A DNA stretch of 16,126 nt from Microbacterium sp. Its GTDB lineage: Bacteria > Actinomycetota > Actinomycetes > Actinomycetales > Microbacteriaceae. Each line of letters begins with the position of its first letter. The first letter of the stretch is position 1. The DNA is taken from positions 1 to 16,126 of the forward strand of contig JAITUD010000531.1 in NCBI GenBank assembly GCA_031286555.1, in the 5' to 3' direction. The position numbers and the translations under genes were made by a program. Shown piece by piece: positions 1-6,477 of this stretch. Below the pieces are notes generated by a model, which was not told where the DNA came from, searched no databases, and worked only from the letters and a program-made list of their open reading frames with translations.

Positions 1-225
1 GACCGGCACGGCAACCTCGTCTTCAACAAGGCCGCGCGCAACTTCAACCCGCTCGCCGCACAGGCGGGGCGGATCTGCATCGTCCAGGTCGAGGAGCTCG
101 TCGAACCGGGTGAGCTCGACCCCGACAGCATCCACCTGCCCGGCATCTACGTGCACCGCATCGTGGAGGTCGGCACCGATGTCGAGAAGCGCATCGAACG
201 ACGGACCGTCCGGGAGGGGAACTGA
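1..225 (+). CDS. scoA: 3-oxoacid CoA-transferase, subunit A (3' end only)
   Basis: The window opens inside this gene. The last 74 codons are visible and end in TGA at 223-225. With subunit B it would move CoA from succinyl-CoA to acetoacetate or a similar 3-oxoacid in the cytoplasm. The visible part has the family's C-terminal pattern: DRHGNLVF, then NKAARNFNPLAAQAG, then VEELVEPGELDPDSIHLPGIYV. The subunit B gene starts two bases after the stop, with its ribosome binding site inside the end of this gene, so the two are translated together. The catalytic glutamate lies on subunit B. Substrate range is inferred: a 3-oxoadipate transferase (PcaI type) would look similar, but the neighbouring thiolase favours acetoacetate use. 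Confidence 0.9.
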   Translation, partial: DRHGNLVFNKAARNFNPLAAQAGRICIVQVEELVEPGELDPDSIHLPGIYVHRIVEVGTDVEKRIERRTVREGN

Positions 226-227
226 TC

Positions 228-881
228 ATGGCGCTCACCCGCAACGAGATGGCCGCCCGCGCCGCACAGGAGCTGCAGGACGGCGCGTACGTCAACCTCG
301 GCATCGGCCTGCCCACGCTGGTGCCCAACTACGTGCCCGAGGGCGTCACCGTCGTGCTGCAGTCCGAGAACGGCATCCTCGGCGTCGGCCCGTATCCCAC
401 CGAGGAGCACGTCGACCCCGACCTCATCAACGCCGGCAAGGAGACCGTCACCACGCTGCCAGGCACGGCGTTCTTCGACTCCGCCATGAGCTTCGGCATG
501 ATCCGCGGCGGCAAGATCGACGCCGCCATCCTCGGTGCCATGCAGGTGTCGGCCGCGGGTGACCTCGCCAACTGGATGATCCCCGGCAAGATGGTCAAGG
601 GTCCCGGCGGCGCGATGGACCTCGTGCACGGCGCCGGCCGGGTGATCGTGCTCATGGAGCACGTCGCCAAGGACGGCAGCGCGAAGATCGTGAACGACTG
701 CTCGCTGCCGCTGACCGGCCGCGGCGTGGTGCACCGGATCATCACCGACCTCGCCGTGATCGACGTCACGGATGCCGGACTGGTGCTGGTCGAGACCGCG
801 CCCGGAGTCTCGGTGGCGGATGTGATCGAGGCGACCGAACCCGAACTGATCGTCTCAGAAGGACTGAAGGAGAACTCATGA
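228..881 (+). CDS. scoB: 3-oxoacid CoA-transferase, subunit B
   Basis: A 217-residue catalytic subunit of a two-subunit succinyl-CoA:3-oxoacid CoA-transferase, the usual length for subunit B. The SENG motif at residues 46-49 supplies the glutamate (E47) that carries CoA as a thioester in this family, and it is followed by GILGVGPYP. The glycine-rich GIGLPT segment near residue 25 and the GGAMDLVHGAGRVIVLMEH block are also typical. The ATG at 228 has a strong ribosome binding site (GGGAGGGGA, 212-220) seven bases upstream. The stop overlaps the start of the next gene by four bases (ATGA, 878-881), so the two are coupled. The likely role is activation of acetoacetate to acetoacetyl-CoA, which the next gene's thiolase would then cleave. 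A PcaJ (3-oxoadipate) role cannot be excluded from sequence alone. Confidence 0.93.
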   Translation: MALTRNEMAARAAQELQDGAYVNLGIGLPTLVPNYVPEGVTVVLQSENGILGVGPYPTEEHVDPDLINAGKETVTTLPGTAFFDSAMSFGMIRGGKIDAAILGAMQVSAAGDLANWMIPGKMVKGPGGAMDLVHGAGRVIVLMEHVAKDGSAKIVNDCSLPLTGRGVVHRIITDLAVIDVTDAGLVLVETAPGVSVADVIEATEPELIVSEGLKENS

Positions 882-2056
882 GCGACATCGTCATCGTCGC
901 AGCTGCCCGAACCCCGCAGGGGCGGCTCAAGGGCCAGCTGGCCGGCTTCACCGCGCCGCAGCTGGGCTCGCTCGCCATCAAGGGCGCACTGGCGCAGGGC
1001 GGCATCGACCCGTCCGAGGTCGACGCGGTGATCGTCGGCCAGGTGCTGCCTGCAGGCTCCGGCCAGAATCCCGCTCGCCAGGCGTCGATCGGCGCCGGCA
1101 TCGGATGGGACGTCCCCGCCAGTTCGGTCAACAAGGTGTGCCTGTCCGGCCTCACCGCGATCATCGACGCCGCGCGGATGATCCGTCTGGGCGACGCCAC
1201 CACCGTCGTCACCGCCGGCATGGAGTCGATGACCCGCGCACCGCACCTGCTGATGGGCTCGCGCGACGGCTGGACCTACGGCACCGTCGAGGTTCTCGAC
1301 CACATGGCCTACGACGGCCTCACCGACGTCTACGACCGCGAGAGCATGGGCGCGTCGACCGAGCGTCAGAACCCGCGCTACGGGCAGACCCGCGAGACCC
1401 AGGACCGGGTCGCGGAGCTCTCGCACCAGCGCGCCGCCGCGGCAGCGGATGCCGGTGTCTTCGACGCCGAGATCGTGACCGTCGAGGTGCCCCAGCGCAA
1501 GGGCGACCCGATCGTGCTCACCAGAGACGAGGGCGTCCGCCCCGAGACGACCATGGAGACGCTGGCGAAGCTGCGCCCCGCCTTCGCCGAGGGCGGCACG
1601 ATCACCGCCGGCAACTCCTCCCAGATCTCGGACGGCGCCTCCTCGGTGATCCTCACCACCCGTGAGAACGCCGAGGCCAAGGGCTGGCCGGTGCTCGCCG
1701 TCGTCGGCGCCAGCGGACAGACCGCGGGCCCGGACAACTCGCTTCAGGCGCAGCCGGCGCAGGCGATCCGCCGCGCGTGCGAGAAGCAGGGCATCACGCC
1801 CGCCGACCTCGACCTCGTCGAGATCAACGAGGCCTTCGGCGCGGTCGTCGCGCGCTCCCAGGACGAGCTGGGCCTCAGCGAGGACATCGTCAACATCCAC
1901 GGCGGAGGCATCGCCATCGGGCATCCGATCGGCGCCAGCGGCAACCGCCTCGTCGCGCACATGGCGCACGAACTCGTGCGTCGCGGCTCCGGTACGGTCG
2001 CCGTCGGCCTGTGCGGCGGCGGTGGTCAGGGCGAGGCGCTCATCCTCACCCGCTGA
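878..2056 (+). CDS. Acetyl-CoA C-acetyltransferase (thiolase)
   Basis: A 392-residue thiolase, full length for the family. It cleaves acetoacetyl-CoA with CoA to two acetyl-CoA, or runs in reverse. All three active-site positions are present: the acyl-carrying cysteine C88 in SVNKVCLSG, H349 in GGGIAIGHPIGASG, and C379 in GLCGGGGQG. The NEAFG segment near residue 317 is also conserved. ATG at 878 overlaps the scoB stop, and AAGGAGA (867-873) serves as ribosome binding site. Its place behind scoAB gives a complete route from a free 3-oxoacid to acetyl-CoA. It ends three bases before the convergent minus-strand gene. It resembles short-chain acetoacetyl-CoA thiolases more than FadA-type or PcaF enzymes, but that judgement is from memory of the families. 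Confidence 0.93.
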   Translation: MSDIVIVAAARTPQGRLKGQLAGFTAPQLGSLAIKGALAQGGIDPSEVDAVIVGQVLPAGSGQNPARQASIGAGIGWDVPASSVNKVCLSGLTAIIDAARMIRLGDATTVVTAGMESMTRAPHLLMGSRDGWTYGTVEVLDHMAYDGLTDVYDRESMGASTERQNPRYGQTRETQDRVAELSHQRAAAAADAGVFDAEIVTVEVPQRKGDPIVLTRDEGVRPETTMETLAKLRPAFAEGGTITAGNSSQISDGASSVILTTRENAEAKGWPVLAVVGASGQTAGPDNSLQAQPAQAIRRACEKQGITPADLDLVEINEAFGAVVARSQDELGLSEDIVNIHGGGIAIGHPIGASGNRLVAHMAHELVRRGSGTVAVGLCGGGGQGEALILTR

Positions 2057-2065
2057 CGGTCAGCG
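2051..2065. repeat. 15-base palindrome holding two convergent stop codons
   Basis: CGCTGAC-G-GTCAGCG is a perfect inverted repeat with one central base. It contains the TGA of the thiolase (2054-2056) and, on the other strand, the TGA of the small membrane protein (2060-2062). The stem is short and has no T-run, so it is not a convincing terminator. No other terminator is visible between these convergent genes. Confidence 0.6.
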
Positions 2066-2338
2066 CTTCGTCGCCTTCGCGGTCTTCTCGAGCTGCTTCG
2101 CCTGCTTCTTCGCCCGCTTCGCCTGGACAGGGGCGATCGGGGAGTCGACCGCGACGGCGATGCCGCGCTCGTCGCGGCGCATGTCGACGACGGCGCCGAT
2201 GGCGAAGGCGAGGGTGATGGCCCAGCTCGCCCAGGCGAGCAGCGCCCGCCAGGTGATCGGCACATCGCGGGTGCCGCGCAGCAGCGAGATCCCTGCGGAG
2301 ATCGCGGCGAACAGGCCGGTGCTGAACAGGTAGCGCAT
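2060..2338 (-). CDS. Small two-helix membrane protein, function unknown
   Basis: A 92-residue protein that I do not recognise by name. Two hydrophobic segments are visible, about residues 3-20 and 31-51. They are joined by a short loop (RGTRDVPITW) and followed by a charged tail. The tail ends in a lysine-rich stretch (KRAKKQAKQLEKTAKATKR) that could be helical and would be expected on the cytoplasmic side. GC-ending codons support real coding. The ATG at 2338 has no ribosome binding site, but a TANNNT hexamer lies exactly six bases before it, which suggests a leaderless mRNA. It is convergent with the thiolase and divergent from the MFS gene, so it is probably transcribed alone. Confidence 0.75.
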   Translation of the reverse strand: MRYLFSTGLFAAISAGISLLRGTRDVPITWRALLAWASWAITLAFAIGAVVDMRRDERGIAVAVDSPIAPVQAKRAKKQAKQLEKTAKATKR

Positions 2339-2344
2339 GGACCC

Positions 2345-2350
2345 ACGCTA
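2345..2350 (-). promoter_or_regulatory. Candidate -10 element for the small membrane protein gene
   Basis: Read on the minus strand: TAGCGT, then six bases (GGGTCC), then ATG at 2338. This spacing puts the expected transcription start on the A of the start codon. No clear -35 is seen and there is no Shine-Dalgarno sequence. Confidence 0.45.
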
Positions 2351-2375
2351 GCGGGTTCCGATCGGACGCGCCCGG

Positions 2376-2381
2376 TAGAAT
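2376..2381 (+). promoter_or_regulatory. Candidate -10 element for the MFS transporter gene
   Basis: TAGAAT fits the actinobacterial TANNNT pattern. It would start transcription near 2388, at the foot of the first leader hairpin. No good -35 hexamer is seen at normal spacing. Confidence 0.4.
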
Positions 2382-2385
2382 GGCC

Positions 2386-2478
2386 GGCGGATGCCACGCA
2401 TCCGCCAGCTGTGTATCTTCCGGCCGTCGGCACCCCGACGGATAGCGGCGGCACCCGACCCCGCGCCGATCCGGCGCG
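2386..2478 (+). promoter_or_regulatory. Structured 5' leader with three perfect hairpins
   Basis: Three inverted repeats lie in a row between the -10 hexamer and the MFS start. The first is GGCGGATGC-CAC-GCATCCGCC (2386-2406, 9 pairs). The second is CCGTCGG-CACC-CCGACGG (2424-2441, 7 pairs). The third is CGCGCCG-ATC-CGGCGCG (2462-2478, 7 pairs). The last ends eight bases before the ATG at 2487, where it could mask the ribosome entry site. A near-direct repeat, CGGCACC(C)CGAC, occurs at 2428-2439 and 2449-2459. I do not match it to a known riboswitch class. The first repeat could instead be a DNA operator just downstream of the promoter. Confidence 0.45.
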
Positions 2479-2486
2479 CGAGAGCC

Positions 2487-3716
2487 ATGACACAGACCAC
2501 ATCGTCACCGAGCCTGATCCGCCTGGCAGGCGTGCCGTACTTCCTCATCGCGTTCATCGCGCGACTGCCGTTCGCCATGATGGTCGTCGGCGTGCTCACC
2601 CTCGCCGTCGCGGTGCGCGGCTCCATCTCGCTGGGCGGTCTCACCTCGGCGGCGGTCGGACTCGGCACCGCCTGCATCGGTCCGCTGCTGGGGGCGGCGG
2701 CCGATCGCTTCGGCCAGCGCCCCGTCCTGCTGATCATCGCCGTCGCGAACGCCGCGGCGCTCGTGCTGTTCACCCTCGCCGCGTACAGCGAGGCGCCGGA
2801 TGCCGTGATGCTGATCGCCGCCTTCGCGATCGGTGCGACCGCGCCGCAGGTCGCGCCGATGTCGCGCTCCCGACTGGTCACGATGATCACCGAGAACATG
2901 CCGAAGGCTCGGCAGCCGAAGGTCATCGGCGGCACCATGGCCTACGAGTCCGCCGCCGACGAGACCGTGTTCGTGTTCGGGCCGTTCCTGGTGGGCCTGC
3001 TCGCCTCGATGATCGCGCCCTGGGCGCCGCTGGTGATCGGCGCCGGCCTGACGATCCTGTTCGTCGGGGCCTTCGCGCTGCACCCGAGCGGCTCGCACAT
3101 CGCCGCTGCGCGCACGGCCGACGGCGCCGCGATCGCCCCAGTGCGCGAGCTGTTCCGCGCCTGCCTGCTGGTCGTGGTCGTGGGGATGTTCGGTGTGGGG
3201 CTGTTCTTCGGGACGATGCTCACCGCGCTGACGAGCTTCATGGAGGACCGCGGGCACCCCGAGCAGGCGGGTCTGCTGTACGGCGTGATGGGCGTCGGCT
3301 CCGCAGTGCTCGCCCTGGGCGTCGCGTTCCTGCCGCCGAGCTTCAGCCTCCGCAATCGCTGGCTGGTGTTCTCCGGCATCCTGTTCGCGGGAACCCTGCT
3401 GCTGTTCGTCGTGAACGACGTGCCGAGCATGAGCCTGGCGCTGGGACTGATGGGCATCGGCATCGGACCGACCCTGGTGACGCAGTACAGCTTCGGCGCC
3501 GCGCACACGCCCGCCGGTCGCTCGGCGACGGTGATGACGATGCTCGGCTCGTCGATCATCGTCGGACAGTCGCTGGGAGCCGCGGTCACCGGACGACTGG
3601 CGGAGACCGCGGGGACGACCGCCGCGCTGTACCTGCCGATCGTGGCCGCGGCCATCGTGGTCGTCGCCGGCGTCGTGAACCACCTCCTGAACTCTCCGCG
3701 CCGGCTCGCTCGATAG
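2487..3716 (+). CDS. MFS transporter (12 membrane segments), substrate unknown
   Basis: A 409-residue major facilitator superfamily permease, driven by an ion gradient. The family's motif A is visible in the loop after the second membrane segment (GAAADRFGQRP, near residues 65-75). Hydrophobic segments run through the whole protein in the usual two-halves pattern, with a polar central loop around residues 205-225 (HPSGSHIAAARTADGAA). The frame is open back to an ATG at 2391. The 32 extra residues there are Arg/Pro/Ala-rich and overlap two leader hairpins, so the ATG at 2487 is preferred; it gives MTQTTSSPSLIRLAGVPYF just before the first helix. The ribosome binding site is weak (GAGAG). The stop TAG at 3714-3716 is followed after 53 bases by otsA. 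Sugar or drug export is possible, but nothing in the sequence decides the substrate. Confidence 0.85.
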   Translation: MTQTTSSPSLIRLAGVPYFLIAFIARLPFAMMVVGVLTLAVAVRGSISLGGLTSAAVGLGTACIGPLLGAAADRFGQRPVLLIIAVANAAALVLFTLAAYSEAPDAVMLIAAFAIGATAPQVAPMSRSRLVTMITENMPKARQPKVIGGTMAYESAADETVFVFGPFLVGLLASMIAPWAPLVIGAGLTILFVGAFALHPSGSHIAAARTADGAAIAPVRELFRACLLVVVVGMFGVGLFFGTMLTALTSFMEDRGHPEQAGLLYGVMGVGSAVLALGVAFLPPSFSLRNRWLVFSGILFAGTLLLFVVNDVPSMSLALGLMGIGIGPTLVTQYSFGAAHTPAGRSATVMTMLGSSIIVGQSLGAAVTGRLAETAGTTAALYLPIVAAAIVVVAGVVNHLLNSPRRLAR

Positions 3717-3719
3717 CCT
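3714..3719 (+). promoter_or_regulatory. Possible -10 element for otsA
   Basis: TAGCCT fits TANNNT and overlaps the TAG stop of the MFS gene. It would give a leader of about 44 bases ahead of the GTG at 3770. That leader also holds a 12-base palindrome, GTCGCCGGCGAC (3743-3754). Weak on its own, as no -35 is visible. Confidence 0.25.
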
Positions 3720-3769
3720 GTAGACCTGTAAGGGAGGTCGCCGTCGCCGGCGACAGGACGGGAGGATCC

Positions 3770-5218
3770 GTGTCGCGAAGCGAACGGGCGGAGTTCGTGG
3801 TGGTGGCCAACAGGCTGCCCGTGGACAGGGTCGTCACCCCCGACGGCGAGGAGAGCTGGCGCACGTCGCCCGGCGGCCTGGTGGCCGCACTGGAGCCGAT
3901 GATGCGCCACGTCGACGGCGCCTGGGTGGGCTGGGCGGGACAGCCCGACCTGGAGCTGGCGCCGTTCACGGCCGACGGCATCCGTCTGATCCCCATCGCC
4001 CTCAGCGCCGAGGAGATCGCCGAGTACTACGAGGGGTTCTCCAACGACACGATCTGGCCGCTCTACCATGACGTCATCGCACCCCCGCAGTACCACCGCG
4101 AGTGGTGGGAGGCCTATGTGCGGGTGAACCGCAGATTCGCCGAGGCCGCTGCCGCCGCCTGCGCGGAGAACGGCACGATCTGGGTGCACGACTACCAGCT
4201 GCAGCTCGCGCCGGCGATGATCCGCGAGCTGCGCCCCGACGTCACGATCGGGTACTTCCACCACATCCCGTTCCCCGCCCACGGCCTGTACGCCCAGCTT
4301 CCCTGGCGCGATCAGGTGCTGCACGGACTGCTCGGCGCCGACGTGATCGGCTTCCAGCGCGCGCAGGACGCCACGAACTTCCTCACGGCCGTGCGCCGCC
4401 GGCTGCGGCACGAGGTGAAGGCGTCCACCGTGACCAAGGCTGACGGGCACACGCCGCTGGTGAAGGCGTTCCCCATCTCGATCGACACGACGCCGTACCG
4501 CGAACTCGCGCAGCGCCCCGACATCCGGGCCAGAGCCGCGGAGATCCGTGCCGAGCTCGGGCATCCGAAGCGCATCCTGCTCGGTGTGGACAGGCTGGAC
4601 TACACCAAGGGCATCCGGCATCGGATCAAGGCATACGGCGAACTGCTCGAGCAGGGCAAGATCTCCGTCGAGGACGTCACCTTCGTGCAGGTCGCGAGCC
4701 CCAGCCGCGAGCGCGTGGACGCCTACGTGCATCTGCGCGACGAGATCGAGCTCGCCGTCGCCCGCATCAACGGCGACCACGACACCACCGGCCACACCGC
4801 GATCAGATACCTGCACCAGGGCTTTCCACGAGAGGAGATGGTGGCGCTGTACCTCGCCGCCGACGTCATGCTCGTCACCGCGCTGCGCGACGGCATGAAC
4901 CTCGTCGCCAAGGAGTACGTCGCCACCCGGTTCGACAACCGCGGAACGCTGGTGCTCAGCGAGTTCACCGGTGCCGCCGACGAGCTGCGCCAGGCCGTGC
5001 GCGTGAACCCGCACGACATCGAGGGCCTCAAAGAGGCGATTATGACCGCGATCGAGATGCCGCCGTCCGAGCAGGGCAGACGGATGCGCTCGCTGCGCAA
5101 GCGCGTGCTCGAGCACGACGTCGACGCCTGGTCGACGTCGTTCCTGGACGCGCTCGCCGAAGCGCGTGCGAAGCGGCTGGAGAGCGGCCCCTGGCCCCGG
5201 GACGGAAGGGTCTCCTAG
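3770..5218 (+). CDS. otsA: Trehalose-6-phosphate synthase (GT20)
   Basis: A 482-residue cytoplasmic glycosyltransferase that joins glucose from a nucleotide sugar to glucose-6-phosphate, giving trehalose-6-phosphate. Family 20 landmarks are in order: VVANRLPV (10-18), the RTSPGGLVAAL loop (31-41), WVHDYQL (138-144), the GVDRLDYTKGI donor-site motif (272-282, with R275 and K280), and DGMNLVAKEYVA (374-385). The length matches stand-alone OtsA; no phosphatase domain is fused. The start is a GTG at 3770 with GGAGG at 3761-3765; the frame is open far upstream, but that part is only a shadow of the MFS gene in another frame. It is followed by a lipoprotein gene and otsB, so trehalose-6-phosphate is made and dephosphorylated from one locus. 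Trehalose serves stress protection in actinobacteria. Confidence 0.96.
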   Translation: MSRSERAEFVVVANRLPVDRVVTPDGEESWRTSPGGLVAALEPMMRHVDGAWVGWAGQPDLELAPFTADGIRLIPIALSAEEIAEYYEGFSNDTIWPLYHDVIAPPQYHREWWEAYVRVNRRFAEAAAAACAENGTIWVHDYQLQLAPAMIRELRPDVTIGYFHHIPFPAHGLYAQLPWRDQVLHGLLGADVIGFQRAQDATNFLTAVRRRLRHEVKASTVTKADGHTPLVKAFPISIDTTPYRELAQRPDIRARAAEIRAELGHPKRILLGVDRLDYTKGIRHRIKAYGELLEQGKISVEDVTFVQVASPSRERVDAYVHLRDEIELAVARINGDHDTTGHTAIRYLHQGFPREEMVALYLAADVMLVTALRDGMNLVAKEYVATRFDNRGTLVLSEFTGAADELRQAVRVNPHDIEGLKEAIMTAIEMPPSEQGRRMRSLRKRVLEHDVDAWSTSFLDALAEARAKRLESGPWPRDGRVS

Positions 5219-5221
5219 GGT
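5216..5221 (+). promoter_or_regulatory. Candidate -10 element for the lipoprotein-otsB pair
   Basis: TAGGGT overlaps the TAG stop of otsA and lies exactly six bases (GGAGGC) before the ATG at 5228. This is the geometry of a leaderless start. GGAGG is also present, but only one base before the ATG, too close for normal use as a ribosome binding site. Confidence 0.4.
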
Positions 5222-5227
5222 GGAGGC

Positions 5228-5677
5228 ATGACGGCGAGGTGGGCGACGGCATGTGGCATCGGAGCGATCCTGACGGCGGCGCTGGTCGGATGCGCTCCGT
5301 ATGAACCGACCGAGGACGACTATCGCGAGGCGCACGTGGCGTTCTGGACCATCGCGGCTGCGGCGGGCCAGGAGTCGACGGGCGATGCGGTCCGCGCGGA
5401 CCTGAAGCAGCACCTGACCTCCCAGTGGCAGGGCGACGACGGGGACAAAGAGGCTCTCAGAACGCTCTACGACGGAGTGTGCAGCGACCTCGAGAACGAC
5501 GAGCGGGGCTGGATCTTCGAACTCTCCCCGCAGTTGATCAAGGCCGGGGTCGACAAGGAGACGGCGCGCGAGGCGGCAGCCGACCAGGTCGACGCTCTCG
5601 TCGACCACCTGTGCCCCGAGCAGACGGGCGCGGCCGCCGACGTGCGCAAGACGCTGCTGAAGGGCGACGAAGGATGA
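5228..5677 (+). CDS. Small secreted lipoprotein, function unknown
   Basis: A 149-residue predicted lipoprotein. A short N-terminal hydrophobic stretch ends in the lipobox LVGC, with the lipid-carrying cysteine at position 22, so the mature protein would sit on the outer face of the membrane. The mature part is acidic and helical in look, with cysteines in DGVCSDLEN and DHLCPEQ, which may pair. The spacing of those two motifs recalls the DUF732 family of small exported actinobacterial proteins, but this is a weak impression. It lies between otsA and otsB, ten bases after otsA, and overlaps otsB by four bases (ATGA, 5674-5677), so its translation is coupled to otsB. A link to trehalose metabolism is suggested only by position. 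Confidence 0.82.
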   Translation: MTARWATACGIGAILTAALVGCAPYEPTEDDYREAHVAFWTIAAAAGQESTGDAVRADLKQHLTSQWQGDDGDKEALRTLYDGVCSDLENDERGWIFELSPQLIKAGVDKETAREAAADQVDALVDHLCPEQTGAAADVRKTLLKGDEG

Positions 5678-6468
5678 CGCGCGACTGGACCGACGGGCCG
5701 GATCCGGTGGTGGCGGCCGTCGCCAGCACGCCGCGGCTGCTGGTCGCTCTGGACTTCGACGGCACGCTCTCGGAACTCGTCGTGGACGCGATGAGCGCCA
5801 GGGCCGTGCCCGAGGCGGCGGCAGCGGTGGAGCGGCTCGCTGCCCTGCCGGACACGCTGGTCGCGCTGGTCTCGGGGCGCAGCCTGGACCACCTTCGGAT
5901 CATCGCCGAGCACGATGACGACTCGCCGGTGGCCCTCGCGGGCTCCCACGGCGCGCAGGAGTGGATTCCGGGAGTGGGGGAGACCGAGCCGGTGGACCCG
6001 CCCGAGGAGCGCGCGCTGCGCGAGCAGCTCTGGGAGGACGTCGCCGAGCTCCTCGCCGTGTATCCCGGCGTCGAGCTGGAGCGCAAGACCTACGGACTCG
6101 GCATCCACGGACGGCCCGCGGACCCCGCGGTGGAGGCACAGGCGTTCTCCGCCGTCGACCAGCTGATGGCGCGCCGCGCGCCGCACTGGCGGCGCAGGAC
6201 CGGCAGCCGCATCCTGGAGTTCTCCTCACGTCAGGAGGGGAAGGACGCCGCGATCGCCGCGCTCCGGGAGCGCTTCGGCGCCACTGCGGTGGTGTTCGCC
6301 GGCGACGACGTGACCGACGAGGACGCACTGCGCTCCCTGCACCCAGGCGACCTCGGCGTGCGGGTCGGACCGGGGGAGAGCGCGGCGGACCTGCGTGTGG
6401 CGAACCCACAACAGATCGCGGCGCTCCTCGGTGTCATCGCGGACGAGCGGGGTGCCGGTCGGGAATAG
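5674..6468 (+). CDS. otsB: Trehalose-6-phosphate phosphatase
   Basis: A 264-residue HAD-family phosphatase that removes the phosphate from trehalose-6-phosphate to give trehalose. HAD motif I is DFDGT (27-31), with D27 as nucleophile and D29 as acid/base. Motif II is in VSGRS (66-70), the motif III lysine is in QEGKDAAI (K190), and motif IV is GDDVTDED (210-217). The small cap domain lies between motifs II and III, and length is normal for OtsB. ATG at 5674 overlaps the lipoprotein stop and has GAAGG just upstream. The frame stays open further upstream, but only as a shadow of the lipoprotein gene. It completes the pathway begun by otsA. The stop TAG at 6466-6468 forms part of the presumed ilvD promoter. 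Confidence 0.95.
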   Translation: MTRDWTDGPDPVVAAVASTPRLLVALDFDGTLSELVVDAMSARAVPEAAAAVERLAALPDTLVALVSGRSLDHLRIIAEHDDDSPVALAGSHGAQEWIPGVGETEPVDPPEERALREQLWEDVAELLAVYPGVELERKTYGLGIHGRPADPAVEAQAFSAVDQLMARRAPHWRRRTGSRILEFSSRQEGKDAAIAALRERFGATAVVFAGDDVTDEDALRSLHPGDLGVRVGPGESAADLRVANPQQIAALLGVIADERGAGRE

Positions 6469-6471
6469 ACT
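6466..6471 (+). promoter_or_regulatory. Candidate -10 element for ilvD
   Basis: TAGACT, then six bases (TCCGTC), then the ilvD ATG at 6478. There is no Shine-Dalgarno sequence before the ATG, so a leaderless mRNA is likely. The hexamer uses the otsB stop codon as its first three bases. No -35 is evident. Confidence 0.45.
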
Positions 6472-6477
6472 TCCGTC

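Noticed and set aside
329..1969. 546-codon minus-strand open frame opposite scoB and the thiolase
   Set aside because: A shadow of two confidently identified genes; its composition is that of an antisense frame.
2391..2486. N-terminal extension of the MFS transporter from the ATG at 2391
   Set aside because: The added residues are Arg/Pro/Ala-rich, overlap the leader hairpins and are unlike an MFS N-terminus. The ATG at 2487 fits better.
3743..3754. Palindrome GTCGCCGGCGAC before otsA as terminator or operator
   Set aside because: Short, without loop or T-run, and made of words common in this DNA; noted only as part of the otsA leader.
2942..5608. Very long minus-strand open frame (888 codons) opposite the MFS gene, otsA and the lipoprotein gene
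   Set aside because: Typical antisense frame in G+C-rich DNA. It spans several well-supported plus-strand genes, is rich in Arg, Gly, His and Asp, and has no recognisable domain.
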